Positions 53,001-64,000 of a stretch of 64,000 nt of DNA are shown piece after piece (positions within the stretch are counted from its first letter, which is position 1; every line of letters starts with the position of its first letter). Made by a program: the position numbers and the translations under genes. The stretch lies in assembly GCA_004123355.1 (NCBI GenBank), contig SCHM01000002.1, forward strand, positions 5,491,569 through 5,555,568, read 5' to 3'. Under the pieces are notes generated by a model. That model worked only from the letters and a program-made list of their open reading frames with translations. It was not told the DNA's origin and made no database searches. Origin of the DNA: Amphirosellinia nigrospora. Taxonomy: Eukaryota > Ascomycota > Sordariomycetes > Xylariales > Xylariaceae.

Positions 53001-56000
53001 TATATTATAAATATTAATATTAAACTTAAAAAAGTTAAATATTTTTTTTGTTTTATTTATAATTAAACTAAAGCTAAAAAATATATTTTAAAAAAGCTAT
53101 TAAAAAACTAATTATTTAAAAAAAATAACTTAAATAAATTTTAGCTAAATTAAATTAATTTTAATCGAAAAATATAAATATTTTTATTATTATAATAAAT
53201 AATAATAATAAATATTATATTTTTAAAATATATAAAATAAAAAATAAAATAAAAAGTACTATTAAAATATATTTATAATAAATAAATAAAAAATTAATAC
53301 TTTAAATATTTTAATTTAATAAAAACTATTAAAAAAATACCGCGTTTTATATATAAATAATAGCAAAAAATTTAGCATAAAAAATCTAAAAATATTTTAT
53401 AATAAAATAAAATAACTATTATTATTTTATTATTATAAATTAATATTAAAATAATATAATTAAAAAATCGATAAATTTTATTTAAAATAAAACTAAAGCT
53501 TTATTTTTATAAATTAAATTATTAATTATATTTTAAATATATAAAATTTTAATTATTATATATATTTTTAATAAAACTAGTTAATTTATAAAAAAAAATA
53601 ATTTTAGCTAAAAAATATTTTAACTGTTTAAAAAAAAAAAAATAATAAACTTAATTTTAATAATTTATAAATAATAAATATATACTATATATATTTATTA
53701 ATAAATTTATACGTATATTAATTAAAAAACTAAAAGCTAAAAAAACTAATATTATATTTTTAAATTATAAAAACATATATTAATTATATATTTAGCTTAC
53801 TAAAAATAATAAATATTATATATATTATATATAATTTTTTAAAAATATTAAAAATATAAATAATGCTTATAATTTTAAAAATATTATATATTATTTTTTA
53901 AATTTAATATTATAATTAAAAATCTTATTTAAATATAAAATTATAATTATAATATCGTTAAAAATAATATTATAATAATAAAAAATAAACTAAAAAAATA
54001 TAGCTAACTATAAAAATAAATAATAAAACTAACTTTTATTATTAAACGTAACAAAAAAAAACTTTAAAAAAACTTAATTAAAAGTTTATATTTATTATAT
54101 AAAGCAAATAAAAATTATTTTAATATAATTTATATTTTAAATATAATATTAACTAAAAAAAATAAATATATATATAAATAATTTTATAAACGATTTAAAA
54201 ATAAAACTAAAATAAATAAATTTAAAACTTAAAAAATTAATATAATATTTATAGTTTATAAAAAGCTAAATTAAATAAATTAAACTTTTTATATTTTTAA
54301 AAAGCTATTTTATATAAATTATTTATAAAAATTATTAAAAAAGTTTATAATAAAATATTTACTTTTAATAAATTTATTTTAAAAAAAATACTTATAAAAA
54401 AATAAAAAAAAATAGCTTAAAACTATATTTAAAAAAATATATAGTTTATTTAAATATAATATTTTAAAATTTATAAAATATATAAAAATTATTTATAACT
54501 ATTTTATTAATTTTATATAAATATTTAAAAAAAATATTTATTAATTAATAAACTAAATAAATATAAAACTAAAATTTATATTTATAAGTTTATTTAATAT
54601 AAAAATATTAATTATAATAAAACTTTTGCTTTTATAGTTTAAATAATATTATAAAAATTTTAATAGTTTTAATAGCTATTTAAAAATAATATATTATTTA
54701 AATCGATTTTATATAATATATTTAATAAAACTTTTTATAAAAAATATTTATAAAATAGTTTAAAATACTAAAAAAATATTTTAAAACTTTTAAATTAAAA
54801 TAAAAAAAATATAACTAGCTAGTTAGTTAAAAAATTATTAAACTAATAAACTTTTATATAGTTTTAAATAATTAAAATATAAATAATAAATTAAAACTAA
54901 AAAAATTATAAATAAAATTAAATTTAAGCTTATAATTTTTAATAACGTTATATATATTAACTATAAAATAAAAAAAGTTATAATATTTTATATAAATAAT
55001 TTTTTAATTATAAAATTTAATTTAAATTATTTAAAAAATATTGCTATAAAAATTAATAAAATAGTTTTAATAAATAATTTAAACTAAACTAATTAGTTTT
55101 TAAACGTATAAATCGTAAAAAATAAAATTAATAATAATATAAACTTTAATTAAAAATAATATATAATTAAAATATTTAATTTTATCGGCTTAAATTTAAT
55201 ATATAAATATTTTATATTTATAAATATTAAAAAAATAACTTATATTATAAAACGTAAAAAAAAGCTTACTTTTAAAAATAAAATATTTAATTATATTTTT
55301 TTACTTAATAAATTAAGTTTTTTTATTTAAATTATAAACTTAATATAAACTTTATTATTTTTATTTAAATAAAATTTATAGCAAACTTTTTTAATAAATA
55401 TATTAAAAATATAAAACAATTAGCTAAATATATAAAAATATTTTAAATATATAAATTAAATATAATAACTAAAAAAAGCTATTTATATAAATTTATAATA
55501 ATATAAGTTTATTTGCTACTATTAATATTATTTTAATATTAAATTTATAAAATAATAAATTATTAATAAAATATATTATATTTTTAAATAATACGCTAGT
55601 ACTATAATATTTTAAACTATAATTAGTTATAACGAAAAACTTTATTAAAATAAATATATTATAATAAATAAAACAGCAAATAATTTAGCATAAATAAAAA
55701 CTTTTTAAATAAACTTAAAATATTATTAAATAGTTTTATTACTTTTTTATATAATAATATAAAAGCTATAAATTAATTTAAATATAACTATATTAAAAAA
55801 AAAAGCATATAAAAATAATATTATTATATTAATTAAAAAATATAAACTAACTATATTAAGCTAATATACGTAAAATTAAAAAATAATCTAACTAACGGGT
55901 TAACTAAATTACTAAAAAAAACTAAACATTAAAAGTTTTTATTTTTATTTAATTTATAAATTAAAAAAATTAACAAAAAAAAAAACAAAACTAAGCTTTT

Positions 56001-56245
56001 TTAAAACTTTATATAATAAATAATTAATAGCTTAAGCTTGTTTATTATTACTAAAAAAAAAAATTACTAATATATTAACTTTTTAAAAAGTAGTTAATTT
56101 AGTGCTTTAATACTTATAATGCCTTAAAACCTACAAATTTTATATACGACCGATTTAATCTATTTTATTATACGATTAATAAGCTTGCCAGGTAGTAAAG
56201 AACAATACTTAGCTAGAAATGACTGGCGTCACTTGGCCATTCCTT

Positions 56246-56318
56246 AGATCCAGGGGGGTCCTAGGGGTCCAGATCCAGGGGGGTCCTAGGGGTCCAGATC
56301 TAGGGGGGTCCGGGGTCC
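56246..56318. repeat. GC-rich 25-bp tandem repeat, three copies
   Basis: Units at 56246-56270 and 56271-56295 are identical and begin AGATCCAGGGGGGTCCTAGG. The third (56296-56318) is two bases shorter and has one C-to-T change. The surrounding island (about 56170-56350) has normal base composition, while the DNA on both sides is nearly pure A+T. Confidence 0.9.
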
Positions 56319-56703
56319 TAAAAAGATAGCGCTATCCGGTTGCCTGTCTAATAAGTACCCGGATAAATATAAAAAAACGGTGCTATTTTGTTTTATATAC
56401 TTTATAAAAAATAAAATATTTTAAAAGTTTTTTTTTAAACTTTAAAATAAGTAAAAATTATACTAGAATTATAATAATAAAAGCGTTTATAAACAGCGAT
56501 TTTAAACTAAATAAAAAAATAAGCCCGTTTTAAAACAAAATATATAACTTATATATATATAAATACTACGTTTAGTTTAATTAGTTAACTATATATTTTT
56601 AGTTATAAAAAAAAAGTTTAATTATAGTACTAAATTAATTTAAAATTTTTTATTATTTTTTTTTCGAAGCTTATAATATTATAATATTTACAGCTAAAAA
56701 AAG

Positions 56704-57025
56704 TATTAATATATAAATCTAATACTTAATTAGCCTAATAATAAATTACGTAATTACTAGTATTTAAATAGCTATATAGCATAATAGCACGTAGCTTTAT
56801 ATATACGTTAAATATTATATAATACGCATAAAAAAAGCCCTTTTTACGCAAAATAAAAAAAATATTAAACTACTATAATTATTTAAGCAAATTCTCTAGT
56901 ATTTAATAAAAAAATAGCTTATTTAGTTTATAACCAAAAAACTAAAGTATATAATAGCATAAATATACCAATTAAGCTAACTAACCTAGTATTACCCTTA
57001 ATATTAACACTATTTCCATACTATA
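56704..57025 (+). repeat. Right LTR of element D (strongly mutated on the left)
   Basis: A 322-bp copy of 49769-50091. Compared with that copy, G-to-A and C-to-T changes dominate the first two thirds, while the last ~60 bp (AACCTAGTATTACCC...TTTCCATACTATA) are less mutated than in the left LTR. Confidence 0.8.
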
Positions 57026-59599
57026 AAATAATTTATATATATAATTAAAAGCTAACCTTTTAACTTTAAATAATAAAATATTATATAAAAATAAAATATT
57101 AAAAATAAAGTTTTAAAAATTTTTATAACTATTAAACGTTATTTATTATTTATTTTAATTAATAATTTATTTTTTATATAAATAAAAATATATTATATTT
57201 TTAATATATAATAAAATATTTAGTTTTTTAAAAAATTTTTAAACTTTAAAATAATTTATTTATTATATAATATTAAATATAAAAATATTTTTATTTAAAA
57301 TCTAGATTTTTTTACGTATAATATTTAAAACGGAGTTATTTTATTTATAAAATATTAAATTTTTTTAAAAATTTAATAAAAAAAAAAAATTTATTTTAAA
57401 AAGCTATATAATTTATTTTATAATAAAATATAATAGTTATTATTATTATAAGTTTAAAATTATAAAAGATTAATTTTATATTATATTTTTTATAATATTA
57501 ATTAATTATATAAAATTATTATATATTATATTAGCTTTAATTATATATAAAAAAAAACGTATAATATTATAATTTATATTTTAATATAATTATAAACTAT
57601 AATTAATATTATTTTTATATAAATATATAAATAAAAAAAAATTTATTTTTATACGAAGTATTAAAAGTTATAATTAATAAACTATTTAAAACTTAAAAAT
57701 ATTTAAAACAAAATATTTAAAAAAATTTATTTAAATATAATTATTATATACGCGTATAAAAATATTTTAAAATTCGAAATAATATTTATTTTTTAAAAAC
57801 TTATATATAAAAGATTTTTTTAAACTTTTATTTATATTTTTAAATTAAAAAAACTTAATAATTTAGTATTTTATATAAAAAATAAAAATTTTTATTATAT
57901 AAATTAATAATATAATTAAATTAATTATTATTTTATATAATATAAAATATTATATAATATTTTAAAATTTTTAAAAATAATATATAAGCTAAAATTATAT
58001 AAATAATTATTTTTTAAAAAACTTACGTATAAATAAAAAATACTTTATTTATTAAAAAAAAAATATTAATTAATTAATTATATTTTTTAAAAAAGTTTTA
58101 CGCGAAAAATTAATATTTTAATATATACAAAATAATATTCGAAAATAAACTAATTTTTAAAAATTTTTAATTTATTTAACTAAATAAAAAACTATTTAAA
58201 TATATATAATAAAAAAAAAAAAATTCGGATATATAAAATAAAAACGTTATATAATATATTATAAATAATATATTTATATATTATATAATAAAAAAATATT
58301 TAATTAATAATTATAAATTAATTATTTAATTTATTTATATTTAATAATTAATATTATATAAAATATTAAAATATTATTTAAAATATAAAACTTCGAAATT
58401 TTTACTATAAAAAAACTATAAATAAAAATTTATATATAAAAAAACTTAAAAGCTAAAATTATTTAAACTTTTAAAACAATTAAAATAAGCTTTAATAAAA
58501 ACTATATAATAATTTTAATTAATATAATAAAAATTAATAATTAAATTAGCTATATAATATTTTATATTTTAAATATTTTTATTTTATTTTTATTTTTTTT
58601 AAAAAATATAAACCGTTTAAAAATATATTTTAATAATATAAAAATATTATCGTATAAAAAAACAAAAATAATATTTTATTATATATAAATAAAACTATTT
58701 ATTTTTTAATATTAGCCCGTATAAAATAGCTAGTTATTTTATAAAAACTAAATTATACTATTTATATAAATAATTTAAATATTTTTATATAAAAAAATTA
58801 TATAAAATATTATTTCGTATAAAATATAAAATTAAACAATTTATTTTAAAAAAAAATTAAAAATTTTATTATTATTATTAAATATATAATAAAACTTTAT
58901 AGCGATTTAAATTTATAATTAAAACAATTATAAATTTAATTACGAAATAATTATAAACGTTATATAAATAAATAATTAAAATATATTATATATTAATATT
59001 ATTATATTATTTTAAATAATAATTTTTTTAAAATTAATATTTATATAAAATATATAAAAATATTATATAAATATTAAATTAATATTTACTAAAAACTTTT
59101 TAATAATATATATATATTTTAAAATAAATTTTTTATCGAACAAATTTAAAAAATATATAAATAACTAATATATAATATTATAAAATATTTATTAAAATAT
59201 ATTAAATAATAAATAAAATAAAATAAACATATAAGCTATTTAAACGTATATATAATATTTTTCGGAAAAAATTAACGTACGTATAAATAATAAATTAATT
59301 TTATAAATAATAATAAAAATATTAAATAATATTATTAAATTTAATAATTTTATATTAATTTTTTTATTTTTAAAGTTTATTTTTATATTAATAAAAAATC
59401 CTTTTTATTTTTTTTATTATATAAAAAATAATAACTATTTAAAAAATAATAAAATATTATATAAAAACTACGCAAAAATTAAATTAATCGCGCGATTAAT
59501 AAGCAAATAAACTATTTTTATATAATATATATTTTTTTTTAATAAAATCTTAATATAAAAAAAAAAAATAAAATAAAAAAAACTATATAAAATCGAAAT
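57026..59599. other. AT-saturated DNA, no recognisable structure
   Basis: About 2.6 kb of A/T-only sequence with occasional ACG and AGCT. No frames, motifs or paired repeats were found. Confidence 0.55.
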
Positions 59600-59893
59600 A
59601 GTTATAGATCTATAGGCTTTAGTGGCTATGCCTTACCACTAGCCATAGCACCTATAATCTCCACTTATAATAACTATTACTTGTAGTAAATACGTGATTG
59701 CTATTCATAGTAAATATAGTTATAATAAATAAAAGCAAGCATTAGTAATAAATATAGCTACTTTATATAAGTATTTAAATAGCTGCTTATATTATAAATT
59801 TAAACTTTTTTTTTTTTTACTTTATTTATAAATTTTATATATAATATATTATATATACTAAAGCTTTATTTTTTCGAATATATAAAACGTAAT
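59600..59893 (-). mobile_element. MITE-like element, inverted and mutated second copy
   Basis: The reverse complement aligns with 18502-18771 over the whole length. On the plus strand the order is AGTTATAGATCT, GTGGCTATGCCTTACCACTA, ATAATCTCCACTT, AGTATTTAAATAGCTGC, then a T run and CGTAAT. It is about 24 bp longer because of an insertion near 59690-59715. Nearly all differences are C-to-T or G-to-A. No target duplication could be recognised. Confidence 0.65.
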
Positions 59894-62723
59894 TATTTAT
59901 AGATTATTTAAAATATTATAAAATATTAAAACTATTTTTATAATATTTTTTAATTAAACTAAATAATTAATTTAACTTAAAAATATTAAAATATTTTTTA
60001 AAAAAGAACTAAAATAATAAACGCGTATAGCTATATATACTAAAATTTTTATTAATATTTTAAACTTATTTGCTTTAAATATTTAAAATAATAAACTTTT
60101 TATAATAAAACTTTAATAAATAATAAAAAATATATTTATTTTAGCTTTTTTAATTACGTAAAAACTATAATAATAAGCTATAAAGCTAACTATTTTAACT
60201 AATTTAATATAGTAGTTTTATAATATTATTAATAATTATATATTTAAAAAATAAAAATTCGATATAATATTATTAGTTTTAATCGAATAGTTTAATATTT
60301 AATTAATAATTATATAAAATTATAAATAAAAAATATTAAGCTTAGCTTTTATTTTAAACTAATAATATATTATAATAAAATAATTTAGCTTAGCTTTAAT
60401 AAAATATAAACTAAACTAATATAAATAATATATATAAAAACTTTATTATTATTTTTAAAAAATAAAAATATACGCTTTTTAATAATAGTTATTATTATTT
60501 TATTATTAACTTATATATATTAATTAAAAAGTTAAACAAATAAAATAAAGTTTTATTTAACTAAATAAAAAAATAAATAAAATTATTATTTTTTATAATA
60601 AAGTATATATTATATTAATATATATTATTAATATTTTTAATTTATAATTAAAAATAATTTTAATTAATAATAAATTAATTAATAAATTATTAATTAATTA
60701 TTAAATAAACTATAAAAATAATTAAATAATATAATTATATTTAAAATAACTTAAATATTTTAAACTAATAAATAATTAATTTATTAAATTATTATAAAAT
60801 AATTTTATTTTATTAAATAATAAAAAAATAGCTAATATATAGCTAAAATATTAATATTTATTTTTTATAATAATATAATTAAAAATAAACTTAAATTTAA
60901 AATATAAATTTAAGCTATATAAAATTGCTTTAAATTTAACGTTAATTAATTTTATAATAATATAACTAAAATAGCTAATATTAAAATTTATATTAAAAGC
61001 TATATAGTTAATAATTTTTTTTTTTATTTTTATTTAATTATTTTAATATATTATTAATTTAAAAACTATTTTAAATATTTTAAAAAATTTATATTAACGT
61101 TAATTATAATAAAAAAACTAAAATTAATTTTTAATTATTTAGTTTTAATTAATATATATTAACTAAATTTTTTAAGTTTTAAATTATTTTTATTTATTTA
61201 GCTAATAAACTAGATTTAATAAAACTAAATAAAAAAAAGTTAAAAATAAGCTATTTTTTAATTAATAATTAAAACTATATTAAAATATTTTAAAAAAAAA
61301 TTAATAATTTAATATATATAATATAATAAAATAAAAAAAAAAAAATATTTTAAATTTAATATTTTAACTTAATATAAACGAAATAAAATTTATAAAAAAA
61401 AACATAAAAGTTTATTATTAATTTTTTTTTTTTTTTTATTTTTTAATTAACTTTTCGTTTTATTTTAAAACTAAATAATAATAATAATAATTTTGCTTAA
61501 CTATTTAAATTTAATATTAATAAAATATAATAATTAATTAATAATAATATTTTAATTATTATTAATAAAAATATATTTTAAAAAAATATTTATTAAAAAA
61601 TTAAACTTTAATAAATAAAAAGCTTAAGTTATTATTATTTTAGCTATATAATATAATCGGATATTAAGCTAGCTAATATATAAAAAAACAAATTTAAATA
61701 AATATAAAAAAAAAAAAATAACTTTAAAAAAAATAGCTTTTTTTTAAAAAAATATTTCTAAAAAATATTTTTAGTTATAAAATAAATTTAATAAAAAAAT
61801 ATTTAAATAAAAAATTTATTATATATTTATATTTTATATAATAATAGATTTTTTTAACTATAAATAATTTTTTTAAAAATATATAAATATATATATAAAT
61901 ATAAACTAATAATTCGTAAAAAAATTATTAAACTATTTAATTTTTATTATTTTATAAACTTTTTTACTAAAAAAATTATAAATATAATAATAAAAAAAAA
62001 AATATTAATTAAACTTTTTTATTATTATAAAATATATAAAAAAACTTTTAAAAATAAATTATAATTATTATTAATTTAATTTATAATATTATTTTAAGCA
62101 AACTATAGTTTAAATTATAATATTTTATTAAATTATTAATAAAATTTAATATTTTTATTTTAATTATTTTTAATTATAATATAAATATTATTTAATAATA
62201 AATAAAATAATATATAACTATAAATTTAGTTTATTAATTTAATATTAATTAATAAAACTATAATTTTAAAATTAAAAAAATATTAAATTAATAATAAAAA
62301 AAACAAAATAATATTTAAAAACGTAAACTAAAAATATTTTTAAAACGTAATAATTTAATATAAAAAAACTTCGATAAAATAAATAAATAATATTTAACTA
62401 GTTTTTGCTAGAACTTATTTTTAAAAAATATAAGCTATATTTTTTATAAAAAATAATTTTAATTTTATTTAAAAATTTAATAAAAAAATCTTATCGTATA
62501 AAAAAATAATATTAGTTAATATAAAAAAAACTAATAATTAAAATATTTAGCTTAAATATAATTATTTTTAATATAATAAAAAAAAAAACGGGTAAAAATA
62601 TTATATTATTAATATTAATAAAGTTAATAAAATAATTAAAAAATAAAAAAAAAAAAAATTTTTAAAAAAAAAAATAAAAAATTAAAATAAAAAACGCGAA
62701 AAAAAACTTAAAAATACTAAAAC
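59894..62723. other. AT-saturated DNA, no recognisable structure
   Basis: About 2.8 kb without frames or pairable repeats. It has several A and T runs and many TTAATTAA-like words expected from composition alone. Confidence 0.55.
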
Positions 62724-63277
62724 TAGTTACAAAATACGCAGCTTAGCTTTAACCTATAGCTAGCAAGTATCCGTAATCCATATAATCTATAATAAGTTGT
62801 TAAGCCTTTATTTTAGCTAACTTTACGTTCTTTTTGCCTTATTTAAAGTGCTTAGCGTAGTAAGTTATAGCTACTATTAGCTAGGTTATAACTTTAGCTA
62901 AAATAACCAGCGTTATAAGTTTAAGCCTATAGCCGGCAAAAAAAACCGTTGTTTTTTCCGGACGTCTTATATAGTAGCGTATAATAAATACTAGCGCGCT
63001 TATATAAACCACTCCAAAGTCCTTAATCGCGCTTAACGCCTACAAACTACCTCGTAGTAAAAACAAAAAGTTAAATCTAAAGCTAAACTTTTAGCTTAAA
63101 ATAAAAGGAGTAATTATAAAATACAGCCTAGCTTTAACCTATAGCTAGCAGGTATTCATAATCCATATAGTTTATAATAAGTTGCTAAACCTTTATTTTA
63201 GCTAACCTTACGTTTTTTTGCCCTATTTAAAATGTTTAACGTAATAAGTTATGGCTATTATTAGCTAAGTTATAACT
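62724..63277 (+). mobile_element. TRIM-like mini LTR element (fossil), 554 bp
   Basis: Two direct repeats, 62724-62893 (170 bp) and 63112-63277 (166 bp), are separated by 218 bp. Each starts TAGTTAC/TAATTAT and ends near TTATAACT, consistent with an original TGGTTA...TAACCA LTR. The spacer ends in a purine-rich tract (AAAATAAAAGGAG) directly before the second repeat, as in a polypurine tract. The repeats share CTTTAACCTATAGCTAGCA and ATCCATATA. There is no room for genes, so it would be non-autonomous. Confidence 0.55.
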
Positions 63278-64000
63278 AAACTTAATATATATTTTAGCCG
63301 AATAAATTTAATATTATTATTATATTATTTATAAATAAACTATAAAATAAAGTTTATTAAAAATAAATTTAAAGCTAATTTAAATTATAGTTTTTTATAT
63401 AAAATATTTTTAAACGAGCTAAAAACTATATAAAAATTTTTAGTTAAAAACTTATATAAAAAATTAACTTAATAATATTTTATAATATATTTATTTTATT
63501 TATAAAAAAACAAATAATAAGTTTTATTTTATATAAATTATTATAAACTAAATAAAATTATAAAAAAAAACTAGTATCCGTTTTTTTTATTAAAAAAACT
63601 TTAGCTTATATTTAAAGCGAAATTTTTATTTAATTTAATATATAATAAATATTTAACTATATTTATATATTATTATAAAAATAAATATACGTTTTATATA
63701 AATATAATATATATTATTAGTATTATTATTTAGTTTTATTAATAAATTTTTAACGTTTTAATAATTATTTAATATATTATTTAATTTTTAAATAATTTTT
63801 ATAATATTTATATAAATATATTATTATTTTTAAAAATAAAAAAAAATATATTATTATATATATTACGTACTAAAACAATTAATTTAAGCTAAATTATAAA
63901 TTAATTTAAAAAAATCCGAGTTTATATTATTAAAACTAAATTTTTAAGCTATATTATTAATATTAAAAAAATTCGAATAAATTTTATTAAAATTAATATT
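63278..64000. other. AT-saturated DNA to the window end
   Basis: About 720 bp of A/T-rich sequence with no gene or repeat recognised. The block continues past the window edge. Confidence 0.55.

Larger units (their letters stand above)
49769..57025 (+). mobile_element. LTR retrotransposon family D (fossil), 7.26 kb
   Basis: LTRs of 323 and 322 bp bound a 6.6-kb interior. A short purine tract (AAAAAAAG) precedes the right LTR, which implies plus orientation. The interior is saturated with A/T and no polymerase motif could be read, so the superfamily is unassigned. A GC-rich tandem repeat lies about 385 bp before the right LTR. The element is broken throughout. Confidence 0.7.
18390..64000. other. 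AT-rich, gene-free block with RIP-type mutation
   Basis: For 45.6 kb the DNA is overwhelmingly A and T. Only one frame of 60 codons or more occurs (47633-47914), and it encodes Lys/Phe homopolymer. Whole lines lack CA and TG while TA is abundant and AC and GT persist, the known outcome of C-to-T change at CpA in Neurospora-type RIP. The remaining C and G lie mostly in AGCT and ACG/CGT contexts. Recognisable islands are repeat termini that kept their C residues. Such blocks are usually silent heterochromatin (H3K9me3); that state is inferred here, not seen. Confidence 0.9.

Noticed and set aside
18502-59893. The inverted MITE copies as ends of one 41-kb giant element (Starship-like)
   Set aside because: Each copy has its own pair of inverted GTTACG ends and one has its own target duplication. 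No captain-type recombinase or cargo gene is visible between them.

Overview
The window looks like chromosomal DNA of a filamentous ascomycete (Pezizomycotina). The evidence is short 54-166 nt GT-AG introns, a SAGA-type Spt8 gene, fungal secreted peptidase families, and a long C-depleted AT-rich block of the kind left by repeat-induced point mutation (RIP). The species cannot be named from the sequence.

Layout. Positions 1-18,113 are ordinary gene-bearing DNA with six protein genes: spt8 (85-2246, minus), an NF-X1/ZNFX1/Hrr1-type SF1 helicase (2942-7064, minus, 4 exons), a DUF2235 alpha/beta-hydrolase (9382-11240, minus, 4 exons), a secreted M28 aminopeptidase (12408-13782, minus, 2 exons), a secreted HEXXH metallopeptidase joined to a Cys-rich tail (14441-16790, minus, about 6 exons) and an intact single-pass membrane protein of unknown function (17352-18113, plus). 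They are independent eukaryotic genes, not an operon. The two secreted peptidases are neighbours and both would act outside the cell. The five minus-strand genes are interrupted by about 18 apparent single-base losses, mostly in C/G runs. Coding lengths return to multiples of three if those bases are restored, so uncorrected assembly errors are the likeliest cause.

From about 18,390 to the end (45.6 kb) the DNA is almost pure A+T, with no open frame worth annotating. The C and G that remain sit mostly in AGCT and ACG/CGT contexts. It is a graveyard of repeats: a 270-bp MITE-like element with a second, inverted and more mutated copy 41 kb away; a nested LTR cluster (21.8-31.5 kb) built from two LTR families, one of which has four copies in the window; a Ty3/Gypsy-type fossil (35.1-42.0 kb) with a purine tract and a reverse-transcriptase relic; another LTR fossil (49.8-57.0 kb) carrying an unmutated GC-rich 25-bp tandem repeat; an isolated LTR-like end at 34.05 kb; and a 554-bp TRIM-like mini-element at 62.7 kb. 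Between these the sequence is too degraded to assign. No tRNA, rRNA or CRISPR array was found.

The best candidates for something undescribed are the small repeat families: the MITE with GTTACG ends, the double-hairpin LTR, the TRIM-like element and the GC island. Also notable are the uneven mutation of paired repeat copies and the metallopeptidase/Cys-rich-tail architecture. Repeat assignments rest on alignment by eye.
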